NCBI GenBank assembly: GCA_900095095.1
Contig: FMBT01000655.1
Location: 1 to 28,198, forward strand
Source of the DNA: Fragilariopsis cylindrus CCMP1102
Lineage: Eukaryota; Bacillariophyta; Bacillariophyceae; Bacillariales; Bacillariaceae
Reading direction: 5' to 3'
DNA: 28,198 bases
In this document: positions 10,235 to 20,966 of the stretch, piece by piece
Numbering within the stretch: the first letter of the stretch is position 1
Layout of the letters: each line of letters begins with the position of its first letter
Made by a program: the position numbers and the translations under genes
Notes under the pieces: model-generated
The model's input: only the letters and a program-made list of their open reading frames with translations
Told to the model about the DNA's origin: nothing
Database searches by the model: none

Positions 10235-10580
10235 GTGTTAGGGGATACATGCTTTTCCCTAAAAAGTATGTTGGAATATACGCTTTGCATACCAGCTTTG
10301 TAAAAAAGCATGTAGAGACAAGACACTCACTGTGCGCACACAAGATTTGTAAAAAGAAGTGTGTACATGCATACTTGCTTTGCATACACGCTTTGAAGAA
10401 AAGTGTGTACCCTTTACTATATAGAATAATCTCTATACACACTCCCCTAAATGCATGTAGGGATACATGCTTTGCATACATACTGGTACACGCTTCGTAA
10501 AAAAAGCATGTAGGGGAACAATCTTTGCATACCCCACCCCGTACTAGTACACGCTTCTGGGATACACGCTTTTTGAAAGA
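10235..10580. repeat. Degenerate minisatellite with hairpin units
   Basis: The motifs GATACATGCTTTGCATAC, ACACGCTTTG and AAAAAAGCATGTAGGGG recur imperfectly some eight to ten times. Units pair with each other (GCATGTA against TACATGC; CACGCTTTG against AAAGTGTG), so the array can fold. The repeats make long open frames on both strands (for example 10107-10592 on the minus strand), which are a by-product of the periodic sequence rather than a gene. Confidence 0.6.
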
Positions 10581-10897
10581 AAGAAAAATCAATTCACGAT
10601 TGACTATGCTTCAACTTACCAGCACAAAACAGTTAAGTCCGAAATAATATTGTCCGTGATTAAGTCTTGATACGTTTCTTTTTCTGTGGCCAACATTCCA
10701 GTATGCATCCGCTAATTCTACGGTAGTACCGGTAGAGCGAATAGTTTTGTTTCTTAGAAGCACAATTTAAACTATCGCTAAGGCATCAACGTAGTACATA
10801 ATATTTCTAACAAAGTCAAGTAATTATTATCTTGCTAACGTACTAGTAAGTTACTAGGAACAAACAAGAAGGACTACTAGCATAGTAGCAGTAAACA

Positions 10898-13073
10898 ATG
10901 ACACCCTATTATCCACAAGAACCACCGTCGCATGAGCATAATAAATTTGATGATATTGATCCAAGAGTTGTAGATGATTTATTATCAAAAGAATTACTTC
11001 AATTGTCATTTCAAGATCGGAATGCGATAGATGAAGAAATACATGGTGTGCATACATTAGCACGTGACGAAACACCTGAATTAATTGACCTTGAACTTAC
11101 AAGACTTGCAATCGAACTTAATTTATTAGTAGTGAGTTGTAGTCCAAATAATATGTCAAATACTACTACTGGTGATGATGGTGATTCATGTCATTCATCA
11201 TTAGTAACTGCCTACCAAAAAAGTCAACAACTGATATCACAAAAAGGAGGAGGAGATAACACAAACACAACAACATATGTAAATACCGATAATTTTCGTT
11301 TACGTTTTTTACGATGTGAATTTTTTAATGCTAAAAAAGCAGCTATACGGATGTGTAAATTTTTAAATGCTCTATACGAATTTTATGGTGACTATGCCTT
11401 ACAACGACCAATACAAATACAGGATTTTTCAAAATCAGAATTACAATTATTAAAAACAGGACAAATACAAATTTTCCCTTATAGAGATAAAAGTGGACGA
11501 CCAATTTGTTGTTGGGTTGGTGATTTTACTTTGAGTTCAAGTAATACAAAAGAAAGAGTACGTTAGTTCGTTCGTTTTGGATTTTTTTTCGATTTCGATT
11601 CGATTCCTGTTCTTTCTTTCTTCCTCTTGTGTTGCTGCAGCTGCTGTTTCTTGTACTATACATTTCTAATACAACATCTACTTCTTTGTATTTCTCCCCC
11701 TTGCTGTTTTCGCATAACATACAATTAATTGTATTTGTACTGCTGTAGATGAAAATTGCTTTATATTTATTTTATGCAATGTCGGATAATGTTGAAAGTC
11801 AAAGGAAGGGTGTTATATCATTAGCTTGGATGGCATATTTTAATTCTGATATTACTGTACCGTCATTATTCCCAACTAGTGAAGATGCTACTACAAATTT
11901 ATCAATAATTTATGATGCATTACCATTACGTATATGTTCCCATCATTTTTGTTTACCAGATAAACCACATTTTCATCTATTACGATCTGTAATGGCATTA
12001 GCAATGTCATCCTGTCACAAACAACGAATAAAATTCCATGTTGGTACGTACGGTTTAAAAGTAAAAGTTATGTGCCGGTTCGTTGTTTTCTTGGAATTTG
12101 TCTCAACTGTACTAAAATTGAATTACGTTTTCTTTTGTTGTTGTTGTTAAAATTATGTTGTTGTGATACCGTTATACCGGTATGAATATTATAGGTGAAG
12201 AGATAGAACTACGATATACGGTAAAAAGTTATGGTATACCAATTGAACTCGTTCCTATTACCAATACCGGAACCATTAAGACAACGTATTGGAAACAATG
12301 GATACGATTACGAGATACCTTAGATGGTATGAAGGCTAAACAACAACAGATTATTAAAAATGGTGGAGATGGTGAAAAAATAATGGTGGAGCAGCAAACA
12401 ACAATAATTTTCCAATAATGATTGAATGTCCAGGATCTACTGATGTAATATTTCGTGCAGGAACAACATTGATCTGTCATCCTGGTAATGCTATGTTTCA
12501 AAATTTAATGGAATCAAAGCAGTATGAACATTCCATTGCATCACAGGTCGGAAAAATGGCAGTTATTAGATCTATCATCGATGAAGTTAAAAATAGAGGA
12601 GGAAGGTGAGTTGTGTTGTGTTGAGTTGAGCTGCATTCTATTTTTTTTTTTTTGACCTTGTTTTATTTATCTATGATTCTCGTTGTTGTTATGTTTTGTT
12701 CATTATACTGTACTATTTACGTAATCTTGCAGTATTGATTTTTGTCTTACAATAATTGTTTTTTGTTTTCAATTATTACTTTTTCAACCGAATGAATCGC
12801 AATCGCGATCACAATCACAATTACAACACATGGTTATTCTTATAATAAAGATTTCTGCAGTGGGATAGTAGAGGCTGGTGGACAGAATTCAATGGTAAAT
12901 CGTATGTTCATGCTAAGGTAGCAGTTGCCGTTCGGGACTTCAAGAGTAGAAAAATTGCACAACAAAATAGACAGATATGTAACAGTAGCACCTCCTTGTT
13001 TCAAAATCAGGATGGTAAAAAGAGAAAGTTATCAACTAATGGTACCAACAATGTTACCAACAAGCTTGCTTAA
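10898..13073 (+). CDS. CRAL-TRIO-like + DUF6824 protein, copy 1 (one frame break)
   Basis: Four exons fit alignment with the neighbouring copy 2: 10898-11557, 11749-12043, 12195-12605 and 12851-13073, all with GT-AG introns. Exon 1 opens MTPYYPQEPPSHEHNKFDDI and carries LLSKELLQLSFQDRNAIDEE, then LRFLRCEFFNAKKAAIRM and FPYRDKSGRPI, the CRAL-TRIO-like (Sec14) N-terminal pattern. Exon 2 holds SQRKGVISLAWMAYF and the core IYDALPLRICSHHFCLPDKP. Exon 3 holds ELRYTVKSYGIPIELVPITN and then IECPGSTDVIFRAGTTLICH. Exon 4 gives FLQWDSRGWWTEF, completing the GGRF...GWW domain, and a basic KKRK near the end. The exons sum to 1589 bases, one short of a multiple of three. The break lies in the linker at an A6 run (12375-12380); with seven A the frame runs on as NNGGAANNNNFPIMIECPG. 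The family binds lipid in other proteins; the DUF6824 role is unknown. Confidence 0.82.
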
Positions 13074-13174
13074 AAATGTTCAAAGTATATTAAGAATAAC
13101 AACAATAGATAATTGATTTTCATTTGTATACTATAAACATAATTCTAAAATTTTGATTGTGAAATTAGAGGTAT

Positions 13175-15182
13175 CTATCTCTGCTGTTGTCGAAGAAGTT
13201 GTTGCTGCTGTTGTTGAAAATCATTTGTTTTCCTTTTTTTACTTAGATTACCATCTTGACATTGAAACAAATATGTAAAACTTTGATTCGTTTGTCTGTT
13301 ACGTTGTGCCTTTGTTTTGTATTTATAATCACGGATAGATAATGAAACCTTCGTATGAATTTGCAGTCCATCTTTAATTTCTACCCAATATCCTCTAGTG
13401 TCCCATCTTAAGAACCGGCCACCCTTCAATTCAATTTCCTCAATTAATTGTTCTGCCAATTCAGCTTGTGTCATGTGCGATACTACATGTGGATTTTCAA
13501 GATTTGATTCGATTAAACATCGGAATCGTACATTACCAGGATGGCATGCCATGGCCGTTCCTGATCGAAAAATAACATCAAATGATCCTGGACATTCAAT
13601 AATTGATTCATGTGAACCTGTTGATAGATTTGATGTAAAACTTGTATTTGTTATAACACTCATATCGTCATTATTTGCATTTGCACTAACATCATCAGCA
13701 CCACCACCACCTCCTCCATTGGTAGTGCCTTCAAATTCTTCTTTTCTATTTTGTTCTGTCATTTTCATAACCTCAAGGATTCTTCGAAGTTTCATCCATT
13801 GTTTAAGATATGCTGTTTTAATATTTCCTGTGTCAGTCAAAGGGAGGAGTTCGATCGGTATACCATATCCCTGTACGGTATATTGTAGTTCAACATTTTC
13901 ACCTTTTTAGGAAGAATAGAATAGAATTAAAAACCAAAATGTTAGCAAAAGACCAAAATAAACAAGTAGTTTAAACAAACATCAAGTAATGACAAACAAC
14001 GTAATATAAATAAATTTTATATAGTATTTTGTAGAAAAAAATATTTTGTAATGAAAGCAATACGTACCGACATGAAATTTCATTCGATGTCTATAGGATG
14101 GCATTGTCAATACAATTAATGATCTCATAATTTGAAATACTGGTGTATCTGGTAAACAAAAATGTATTGAACATGTTCGGATAGGTAGATTTTCATATAT
14201 CCTTTTCATAAAAAGTACACGATCCCATTTCACTGATGATGCATTATCACCAGCAACTGGTTTACGACCTGGCCATACAATAGATGTTATACCCTTACGT
14301 TGTGTTTCAACATCATCTGATGCAGCAAGCATTGTATATATTAGAATTTTGACCTAAATAAAATAGAATTAAAAATGAGGAATAGGAAGTAGGAAGAAGA
14401 ATAGGTATAGAAAGGGATGGTGTGTGAGATAAATTTTAGATCATTCATTTCGTAAACCTTGAACGGAAGGAAGGGGCACTCAACACATCAACACTCAAAC
14501 TTACTCTTGTCATTAATGGTGTATGTAATCCAAATCCACCAACACATGCAAATATACGTCGACCACTTCTATCTCTATAGGGTAATAATTGTTGTAACCC
14601 AATCCGAAAAACTTGTAGCTCATCACGATTAAAATCTGTCATTTGAATTGGTCGGTGTAATGCAAAGTCACCAAATATTTCTAATATTAAATCGACAAAA
14701 TTTACGATCCGTAATGCCGCCTTCTTCACATTAAATAAATCACATCGTAAAAATCGCAAACGAAAATCTGGAGAATTGATATAGGATGTCGTTGATGTTG
14801 ATGTTGATGTTGCTGTTGATGATGTCGATGATGATGATATTTCTTGACTCCTATTGTATGCCACCTTTTGAGAATCAGATATCATTGAAATTTCAATTGA
14901 TAAATTATCTAATGCAGCTTTGATCATATCAGGTGTTTCTTCTGGTGCTAATGTTTGTACACCATGTATTTCATCCTGAATTGCATTCCGATCTTGTAAT
15001 GATAAACCTAATAATTCTTTGGATAATAAATCATCCATTTGTGTATCAATATTTTGTGTGTTATCATTTTTAAAATTACGTACATCCCGATATGTTAATG
15101 GTGTACCTGTTGTGGTGGTGGTTAATAAAAATTCTTCGACATCCTTTGGATTATCTTTATATTTAGGAGGTAGCTGCGACAT
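13175..15182 (-). CDS. CRAL-TRIO-like + DUF6824 protein, copy 2 (intact)
   Basis: Three exons on the minus strand, 15182-14505, 14353-14068 and 13902-13175, join across GT-AG introns of 151 and 165 bp into 1692 bases, a 563-aa protein without any break. Residues about 40-70 carry DDLLSKELLGLSLQDRNAIQ; about 140-345 the CRAL-TRIO-like region (LRFLRCDLFNVKKAALRI, LPYRDRSGRRI, YENLPIRTCSIHFCLPDTP, GYGIPIELLPLTDTG); about 380-420 a Gly/Asn/Ser linker; about 426-514 the DUF6824-type domain (DVIFRSGTAMACHPGNVRF, GGRFLRWDTRGYWVEI). The usual glycine-rich 'GRG' of this domain is here RSG. A KKRK stretch and a poly-Gln tail end the protein, so nuclear location is possible. It sits tail-to-tail with copy 1, 101 bp between stops. 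It keeps introns 1 and 2 of copy 1 at identical positions and phases but lacks intron 3. Confidence 0.88.
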
Positions 15183-16213
15183 TGATGTTACTTCTTGTAA
15201 ATATTGCGATTTGATTTGATTCGATTCGGCCTTGTGTTTCTTTTATTTTAATTTATTTGGAAATGTCTCCGTTACTTCACTTCGATTGACTGTTACTTCC
15301 CTTGTTTTAACCCGCAAAACCTCGTGCTTTTTTTAAAACTAACGGAAGGCCCTGAGCTCCACTTACTCAGCACTGTTATTGACCTGCCTTTTTTGTTTTG
15401 TTCGTTCGTTCGTTTGTCGCGTCTACAGAACAGTATTGATATTATTACCGTATTGTATTATATTACTTTGTAACAGCGATCTATTTGTTATTTACGGTTT
15501 GTTTGTCTGTGTGTCTGTGTCTGTGTGTGTGCGTAGAGGCAAGGGCGAGTTGAGTTGAGTTGAGTTGAGTTGAATTAGGCTATTTAGGCTACAGTATTAG
15601 TAACAACGGGTACAGTAGGTCGTCGGAAATACTGTACTGTCGGCTAATTAACTATGTTGAATTAATGACACAGACAAAAGATACTATCGTAATTACGTTA
15701 AAAAAAATTTAAGTTGATTGTTTTAAAAACAAATTGAATTTACTTGGGGGAATTATTATTTAATGATTTTTAGTCCTCGCCCCCTTTATCATTTAATTAA
15801 TTTGATTAGTTTTGTGCGCGACTTGCTAAAACGGAAGGCAGCGAAGAAGGGAAAGCTAGTAAGCGAACCCTTCGGAAAAATACAGGGCACGGGGCGAAAC
15901 AATCCGCCCCATTCATCGTCATATTGTACTTTATATGTGATGCGTACTGTGTATGCTATCTTTTGAATTTTAAAGTCACAAGAACAACACATTCGCCATT
16001 CATGCACGCACACGGAAACACAACGTCGCCTCATACCGATATCGAAGACGTACTGCCAGGGTAGTATAAAATACTATTGTATTGTAAGCTAATTGCACTG
16101 AACTTACGTATCATAGATACTTTTAAAGGGACAGAAAAAGAAGAACAAAAAAAAGCCGAGACATTAACGGAAAGATTTTGCTGCTACAGTAAGTTAGATA
16201 CTAGAGTATTGTT
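15183..16213. other. Intergenic, divergent 5' flanks
   Basis: Separates the start of copy 2 (minus) from the start of the repeat-built protein (plus), so both promoters should lie here. It includes GT-rich sequence around 15500-15530 and a (GAGTT)5 array starting at 15547. A less AT-rich patch lies at 15815-15915. No gene was recognised; the open frames here have no family features. Confidence 0.5.
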
Positions 16214-19020
16214 ATGTCCACCTACGATAATAATAATAACGGAGATAAGCAAATAGAAGACGAATGTGAAAGTATTATTGGATACTCTCTCTTAATTATA
16301 CGATTTAATATTGATTTCGCAGATTATGAACCACCTGGTTTTCCTCTTGGTTATTATGGTGACAAATTAATACATCAAAATTAGCAGGAAATCTTGTTAA
16401 TCTTTTTGATACCAGTGATGTTTCTATTATAGTATATGCAGCAAAGACAGGACGACGGATAATAATCGACAACATCGATGATGACAACAACAACAAAGAC
16501 GAAGTAGGCAATGTCGACTCCTACAGCAATAATGACAATCCGGATAATTATTATGAAAAATATCTTACTATGGCAGAAGCATATGAATTATCACAGAATG
16601 GTCTTCGAACGTGTGTTCCAAATAACGTTTGTTTGATGGTAGGAATATCAAAAATACATTCTAGTGATTATTCTGTAACAATGTATCACAATACCAATAC
16701 TAACACTAACACTACTGCAAACAGTAATAACAATGATGATTTGTTGGACAATGATAATACAACAACAAGTAATAATAAAACAACAACAATATCATCATCA
16801 AGGTCTTCTATTATTCCTGGTGTTTTGTATCGTGAAGGAAAAAAGTTTCCATATTTTTTTTGCCAGTGATTCTATTACCTTTACACAAATTGAAGGAACT
16901 ATATTGGATGATGGTGCTTATGCTGCTTGTCAATCAAGCTGCCCATTATCATCATCACCGAATCGTCAAGGTCAAGGTCAAAATCAAAAACAACAATCCC
17001 TATTAGAATTTGATTATTGGACAGGAGAAGTTGTAACATCACCATATTGGACAGTAATGACAACTACCAATGAACAGCATCCCAATGATCATGATATAGT
17101 AGATAGAAGAACAGTATTTGGATGTGGTTATAATTGTAATTATCCAACACAACGTGTAATCCGTGAAACAATTTGTTTGGATCATACCAGCTTTGCTGAT
17201 GGGAATGGAAAATTATTGATACCGATAACAACAACAGCAACAGCAACATAGACTATCTATTGACTGCTATTAATAAATGTTATGAATTCTTTTTAGCAAC
17301 AAATAAACATTGGGATCCCTTATCATATATATCTCCTTCTTTTCGGTTAAGATATAATGGAATTGTTTTACGGGATGAAGTTTCCTTTCAATTCGTTAGT
17401 GTACCGTTAGGAACGACAGGCAATAACGAAGACGATCTTTGTGTCCGATCCTACAATTGTCTAAACAAAGAAGAAGAAGAAGAAGAAAGTAGTCATCAAC
17501 AACAAGTACAAGTCCCGTTTGATTTCTTTTTATATCGACCGTATAGTCAACAGAAATTAAATTGGGAATTGCGTGATCGAATCGGTGATGGTGATGACGA
17601 TAATGACGACAGCAATTACGTGATCTTAAATGGTACATTACCACGTACTCACATATACAACTCCAGTGCAGGAAATTTTATACCAATGAATAGTCAACCT
17701 GGATATTATCAATACTACGCTGACGATATTGGTAAGGATAATGAGGAAGAATTTTATGACTCGGTTGATATTGTAAGTGACGAAGAATCACCCAACAACG
17801 ATTCGTCCACTAACGACGACAACGACGATGACGATGACTCCATTCGTTTTCTTCGTCGAAAACAACGAGGTCGCAATTTGTGGCAGAAACATCAATATCA
17901 CGATTATACGGTTTATGAGGGGGGTGGTGACAATTATGGTGCCTCTAATATCGTAGATGTTAAGAAAATCTTACCAATTCATATCCGAAAATGTATTCCT
18001 ATCGAGCGGGTGCATTGTTTATCATTCAAAATCTATATCGATGATGGTGATGATGATGATGAGGAGGGGGAGGAAATTGTAGAAGACTACGACGGCAACA
18101 TTATTAATGGTACTGATACTGACACTGATATTACTACTACTAGCACTACTGCAAAAATTACGAAAAAAGTAATAAGAGTGGTCGAATCGGACCCTTATCA
18201 GATAAAATTGAATGATGTGACATACCGACACGCTTTTTATTGGTTAGGAGATGACGATAATGATGGAGAGGATGGAGAAGCACCGAAAAATGAATACGAT
18301 CTTCTAACTGGTGGAATGTGGCCTCATCACTATGAGAAAACACTGATGGGACGATCTTGTAATCATAATCCATCATCGGTCAACCATTCTAGTAGTAGTA
18401 GCTACAACGATGAAGTGGCTACGATCAATACTACTACGAATGATGATAATAGGAACAACAACAACAATAATAATAATGTATGCAATCCAATGAACGAATC
18501 ATTATTCCAATTTGATTTTCATACAATTAAAACAAAAGATGGTATTATTGATAAAAGTTTAAGTGCAAATTTTTTTGATTTTGTTTTCGTTGGTCGATGG
18601 TGGGAAGATTATTGGAATCGTATATATTATATTCGTGATGTTGATTATTTTGGTCATACATACCTTTTTGATCAAGCATATACAATAATACAATGTGTAC
18701 CAAAGAATTATTGTTTAGGATTGGAATTGATGTATGATGTTGGTGATGGTGAAGGATTTCCACTTATTAATTCAACATACAATGTTAGTAGAAATGGTGT
18801 ACTGTTGAATCATATAATACGTAAAGCTGAACTAGCAGTATCTGATCATGTATGGACGACACCATATGGATGTTTGAATTCCTCGGAGGTGATAGTCTCA
18901 TCTGCTGCTACTCCTCCTCGTCGTCGTCATCAATCGTTGTTTTCAACCAATATTAATGTGGATTTCTTACTTATTGTTACCATTTTTGGAATTATCACAT
19001 GCCACCTGATATTTCTGTGA
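16214..19020 (+). CDS. Large repeat-built, C-terminally anchored protein (3 frame breaks)
   Basis: Starts at MSTYDNNNNGDKQIEDECES (an in-frame stop precedes it) and runs about 930 codons to 19020. Three frame changes interrupt it, each at a homopolymer: A4 at 16376, T8 near 16860 and A4 near 17212; one base at each restores reading. The last 586 codons (17260-19020) are uninterrupted. Diverged modules recur, each around a CVP...C pair, an Asp-rich or GDG loop and a 'Y.V..NG' strand: CVPNNVCLMVGIS, then CYEFFLATNKHW, then CIPIERVHCLSFKIYIDDGD, then CVPKNYCLGLELMYDVGDGE followed by STYNVSRNGVLL. These resemble the extracellular beta modules with a 'YDSYGDGIC' motif that I recall from diatoms and marine bacteria. 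Long Asn/Asp/Glu-rich linkers separate them. The C-terminus (FLLIVTIFGIITCHLIFL) is a membrane anchor. No signal peptide is seen at the chosen start; a possible 51-bp intron (16272-16322) or missing first exon may hide one. Cell-surface placement is inference. Confidence 0.6.
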
Positions 19021-19547
19021 GGGGGGAGGGATACTATATATATTTTTTTGAAGGCCATTGAATTTTTTAAATTCGAGACAGACTACTTGTCGACGACATT
19101 CCTATAGGGGAAAAGTAAAATAGAGATCCGATCCATTTTAGTTATCTTCTTATCCTTTAGAGTGTAGACTACGGGGATTACTTGGCGCTCGTTGCTTTGA
19201 AAATCAAAGATACATAGTTCATATTTATATCTAGTCTTGAAGAAATTCGAAAAGAAAAATTCATCGTTGTTGTTGTTGTTGTTGTTGCTTCTATTGATAA
19301 TAGTCTACATATTGTATTCTGTTATGCTACATCAAATCACACTACTACTATTCTGTGGCTGGCTTGTGGCTACTACTGTCCATGTACAAATTCGATGATA
19401 CGAAAAAGGAAGTAATAGAGGACGGATTGTGATTGTGACAGTGGTAATCTACAGTATAGCTGGATCATTCAAATATATATATATATATATATATTTATTA
19501 TTTATGTATGTAGTAGGACTACTATTATTATTATTATTATTATTATA
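19021..19547. other. Convergent 3' intergenic with microsatellites
   Basis: Lies between the stops of the repeat-built protein (plus) and the solute-binding-like gene (minus). It contains GTT repeats near 19265-19287, a (TA)11 run at about 19473-19494 and an ATT repeat at 19523-19546 that abuts the stop codon of the minus-strand gene. No gene seen. Confidence 0.6.
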
Positions 19548-20684
19548 TTAGGCAAGTAGTCCTCCTCCGACAATGGCGGCGAAGGCAGTAACAGATCCAG
19601 CAACAACAGTTGTAGCAACAGTAGTAATTACACTGCTACCACTCATATCGGAAGGTAAAAATTCTACATTATCGGGAACAGGATCACTCACATATCCACA
19701 TAAATCACTAGTACCAAATTTACCTAACCATGATGCATACAAACTACCACCACAATCTTCATCATTCGGGGCACATGTCATTAAATCATTCATCCAATAG
19801 GAGATGACACGAATTGTATCTTCCGGGACATTGTCATTGAATCCAATTGCCATTTGTGTTAATCCATATTGAAGACCTTCACCAATAATACCAACAGGTT
19901 TGCCATCAATCTTACATCCACCCTTGAGGAAATGTGAATATACAAATTTTAAGGCAGCATGTTCTGCATTAATAATCACAGTACATTTACCACTTTCTAA
20001 TGCTTCATCGGCAGCGGCTTCTGTATTTTCAATTTCAATTGTTTGTAAATCCGGAAGAGCATTCGAGAGCCATGCCGCATATGCTGTATTGCCACCAATA
20101 CATGCGGCACCCACCTTGTCATCTTTTTGTTGGGTAATTAAATCCCCAAAACTACCCACACCTGTTTGGGTTCCATACATTGTCAATCCTTGTGTGGGTG
20201 GTTTGAAGGGAACACTAAATTTGCCAGCAAGTTGACGGCTTGTTGTGACATAATACATACTCCAATACATATCTGTTTGTGATTCTTCTGGAATATCTCC
20301 AGGACCAATCACATCATTCTGTCCACATAAATAACTGGAAGCATACACGGCATTGTATGGATCAACAGCGGCAGTCGTTAAATTGGATCCTTCCTCAGCA
20401 GTATAATTGGCATTGAGGACGGATGGACAATTATCACCATATCCACTTGGAAGAAGGAGGTCGTATTCAAATCCAGCCTTCTTGGCAACACTTTCAATCA
20501 TATCAATAATATATCCTGAAAATTCACCATCAGCTTCTTCCGAATTAACAAATCCATCAGCTTCAACTAATGTAATCCTGAATGATTCACCATTTAATGA
20601 TGTTGGATCCAATGCCTCCGAAGTAGCCACAGCAAACAGAGTGGCAGTAAGAGCAGCAACAATGGCGGAATTGCGGAAGATCAT
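19548..20684 (-). CDS. Secreted solute-binding-like (SBP family 3 / glutamate-receptor LBD fold) protein
   Basis: A 378-aa intact frame. Residues 1-24 are a signal peptide (MIFRNSAIVAALTATLFAVA, cleavage near SEA-LD), which fixes the start. Residues about 34-110 match the first lobe of type-3 periplasmic-binding proteins or ionotropic glutamate-receptor ligand domains (SFRITLVEADGFV; GEFSGYIIDMIESVAKKAGF; CGQNDVIGPGDI; YYVTTSRQLAGKFSVPF). About 165-300 form the second lobe (KVGAACIGGNTAYAAWL, ESGKCTVIINAEHAALKFV, IGEGLQYGLTQMAIGFN). Several Cys and two N-glycosylation sites (NYT, NLT) fit an extracellular protein. The last 25 residues are a hydrophobic tail ending GGGLLA after a Ser/Gly-rich hinge (SDMSGSS), consistent with a GPI signal or tail anchor. 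No channel segments are present, so it is a binding protein and not a receptor channel. Ligand unknown; amino acid or small organic acid is a guess from the fold. Confidence 0.8.
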   Translation of the reverse strand: MIFRNSAIVAALTATLFAVATSEALDPTSLNGESFRITLVEADGFVNSEEADGEFSGYIIDMIESVAKKAGFEYDLLLPSGYGDNCPSVLNANYTAEEGSNLTTAAVDPYNAVYASSYLCGQNDVIGPGDIPEESQTDMYWSMYYVTTSRQLAGKFSVPFKPPTQGLTMYGTQTGVGSFGDLITQQKDDKVGAACIGGNTAYAAWLSNALPDLQTIEIENTEAAADEALESGKCTVIINAEHAALKFVYSHFLKGGCKIDGKPVGIIGEGLQYGLTQMAIGFNDNVPEDTIRVISYWMNDLMTCAPNDEDCGGSLYASWLGKFGTSDLCGYVSDPVPDNVEFLPSDMSGSSVITTVATTVVAGSVTAFAAIVGGGLLA

Positions 20685-20889
20685 CTTGTTATAACTTTTG
20701 GTGTGTGTGTGTGTGTGTGTGTGTGATTTAGACGATAGATGGTAGATGTGCGATTATAAGTAGGTATGAATAATTTTATCACGATCACGAACGATGATAG
20801 GTGAAGCTTTTTACTTCAAGTATTGTACACCTGTAAAAAACATTTTAATTCAAGTAAAAAAAAGATCTTTTCTTTCCTATTTCGCGCTA

Positions 20890-20966
20890 AAATGACATAC
20901 GGCACATCTACTTCACGTATACTTCTTTTCGCTCCAAATGACATACGGTACATCTACTTCACGTAT
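20890..20966. repeat. 31-bp direct repeat in divergent promoter
   Basis: Units at 20890-20920 and 20936-20966 start AAATGACATACGG and end ACATCTACTTCACGTAT, with one mismatch (C/T). CGCGCTA precedes the first and follows the second, so the whole block is bracketed by that heptamer. Start-to-start spacing is 46 bp. Position between divergent genes suggests paired binding sites. Confidence 0.7.

Larger units (their letters stand above)
7201..10897. other. Gene-poor, repeat-bearing AT-rich stretch
   Basis: About 3.7 kb without a recognisable intact gene. It holds a palindrome near the MATH-BTB start, three weak coding scraps on the minus strand (7746-7964, 8737-8915, 9193-9411), two small tandem duplications, an inverted-repeat pair and a degenerate minisatellite. 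I saw no reverse transcriptase, integrase or transposase motif. It reads like old, decayed transposon or intergenic DNA. Confidence 0.55.

Noticed and set aside
10107..10592. 161-codon minus-strand ORF with Cys/Phe-rich repeats
   Set aside because: It is produced by the minisatellite at 10235-10580, which is open on both strands; the repeats are in the DNA, with no sign of codon-level constraint.
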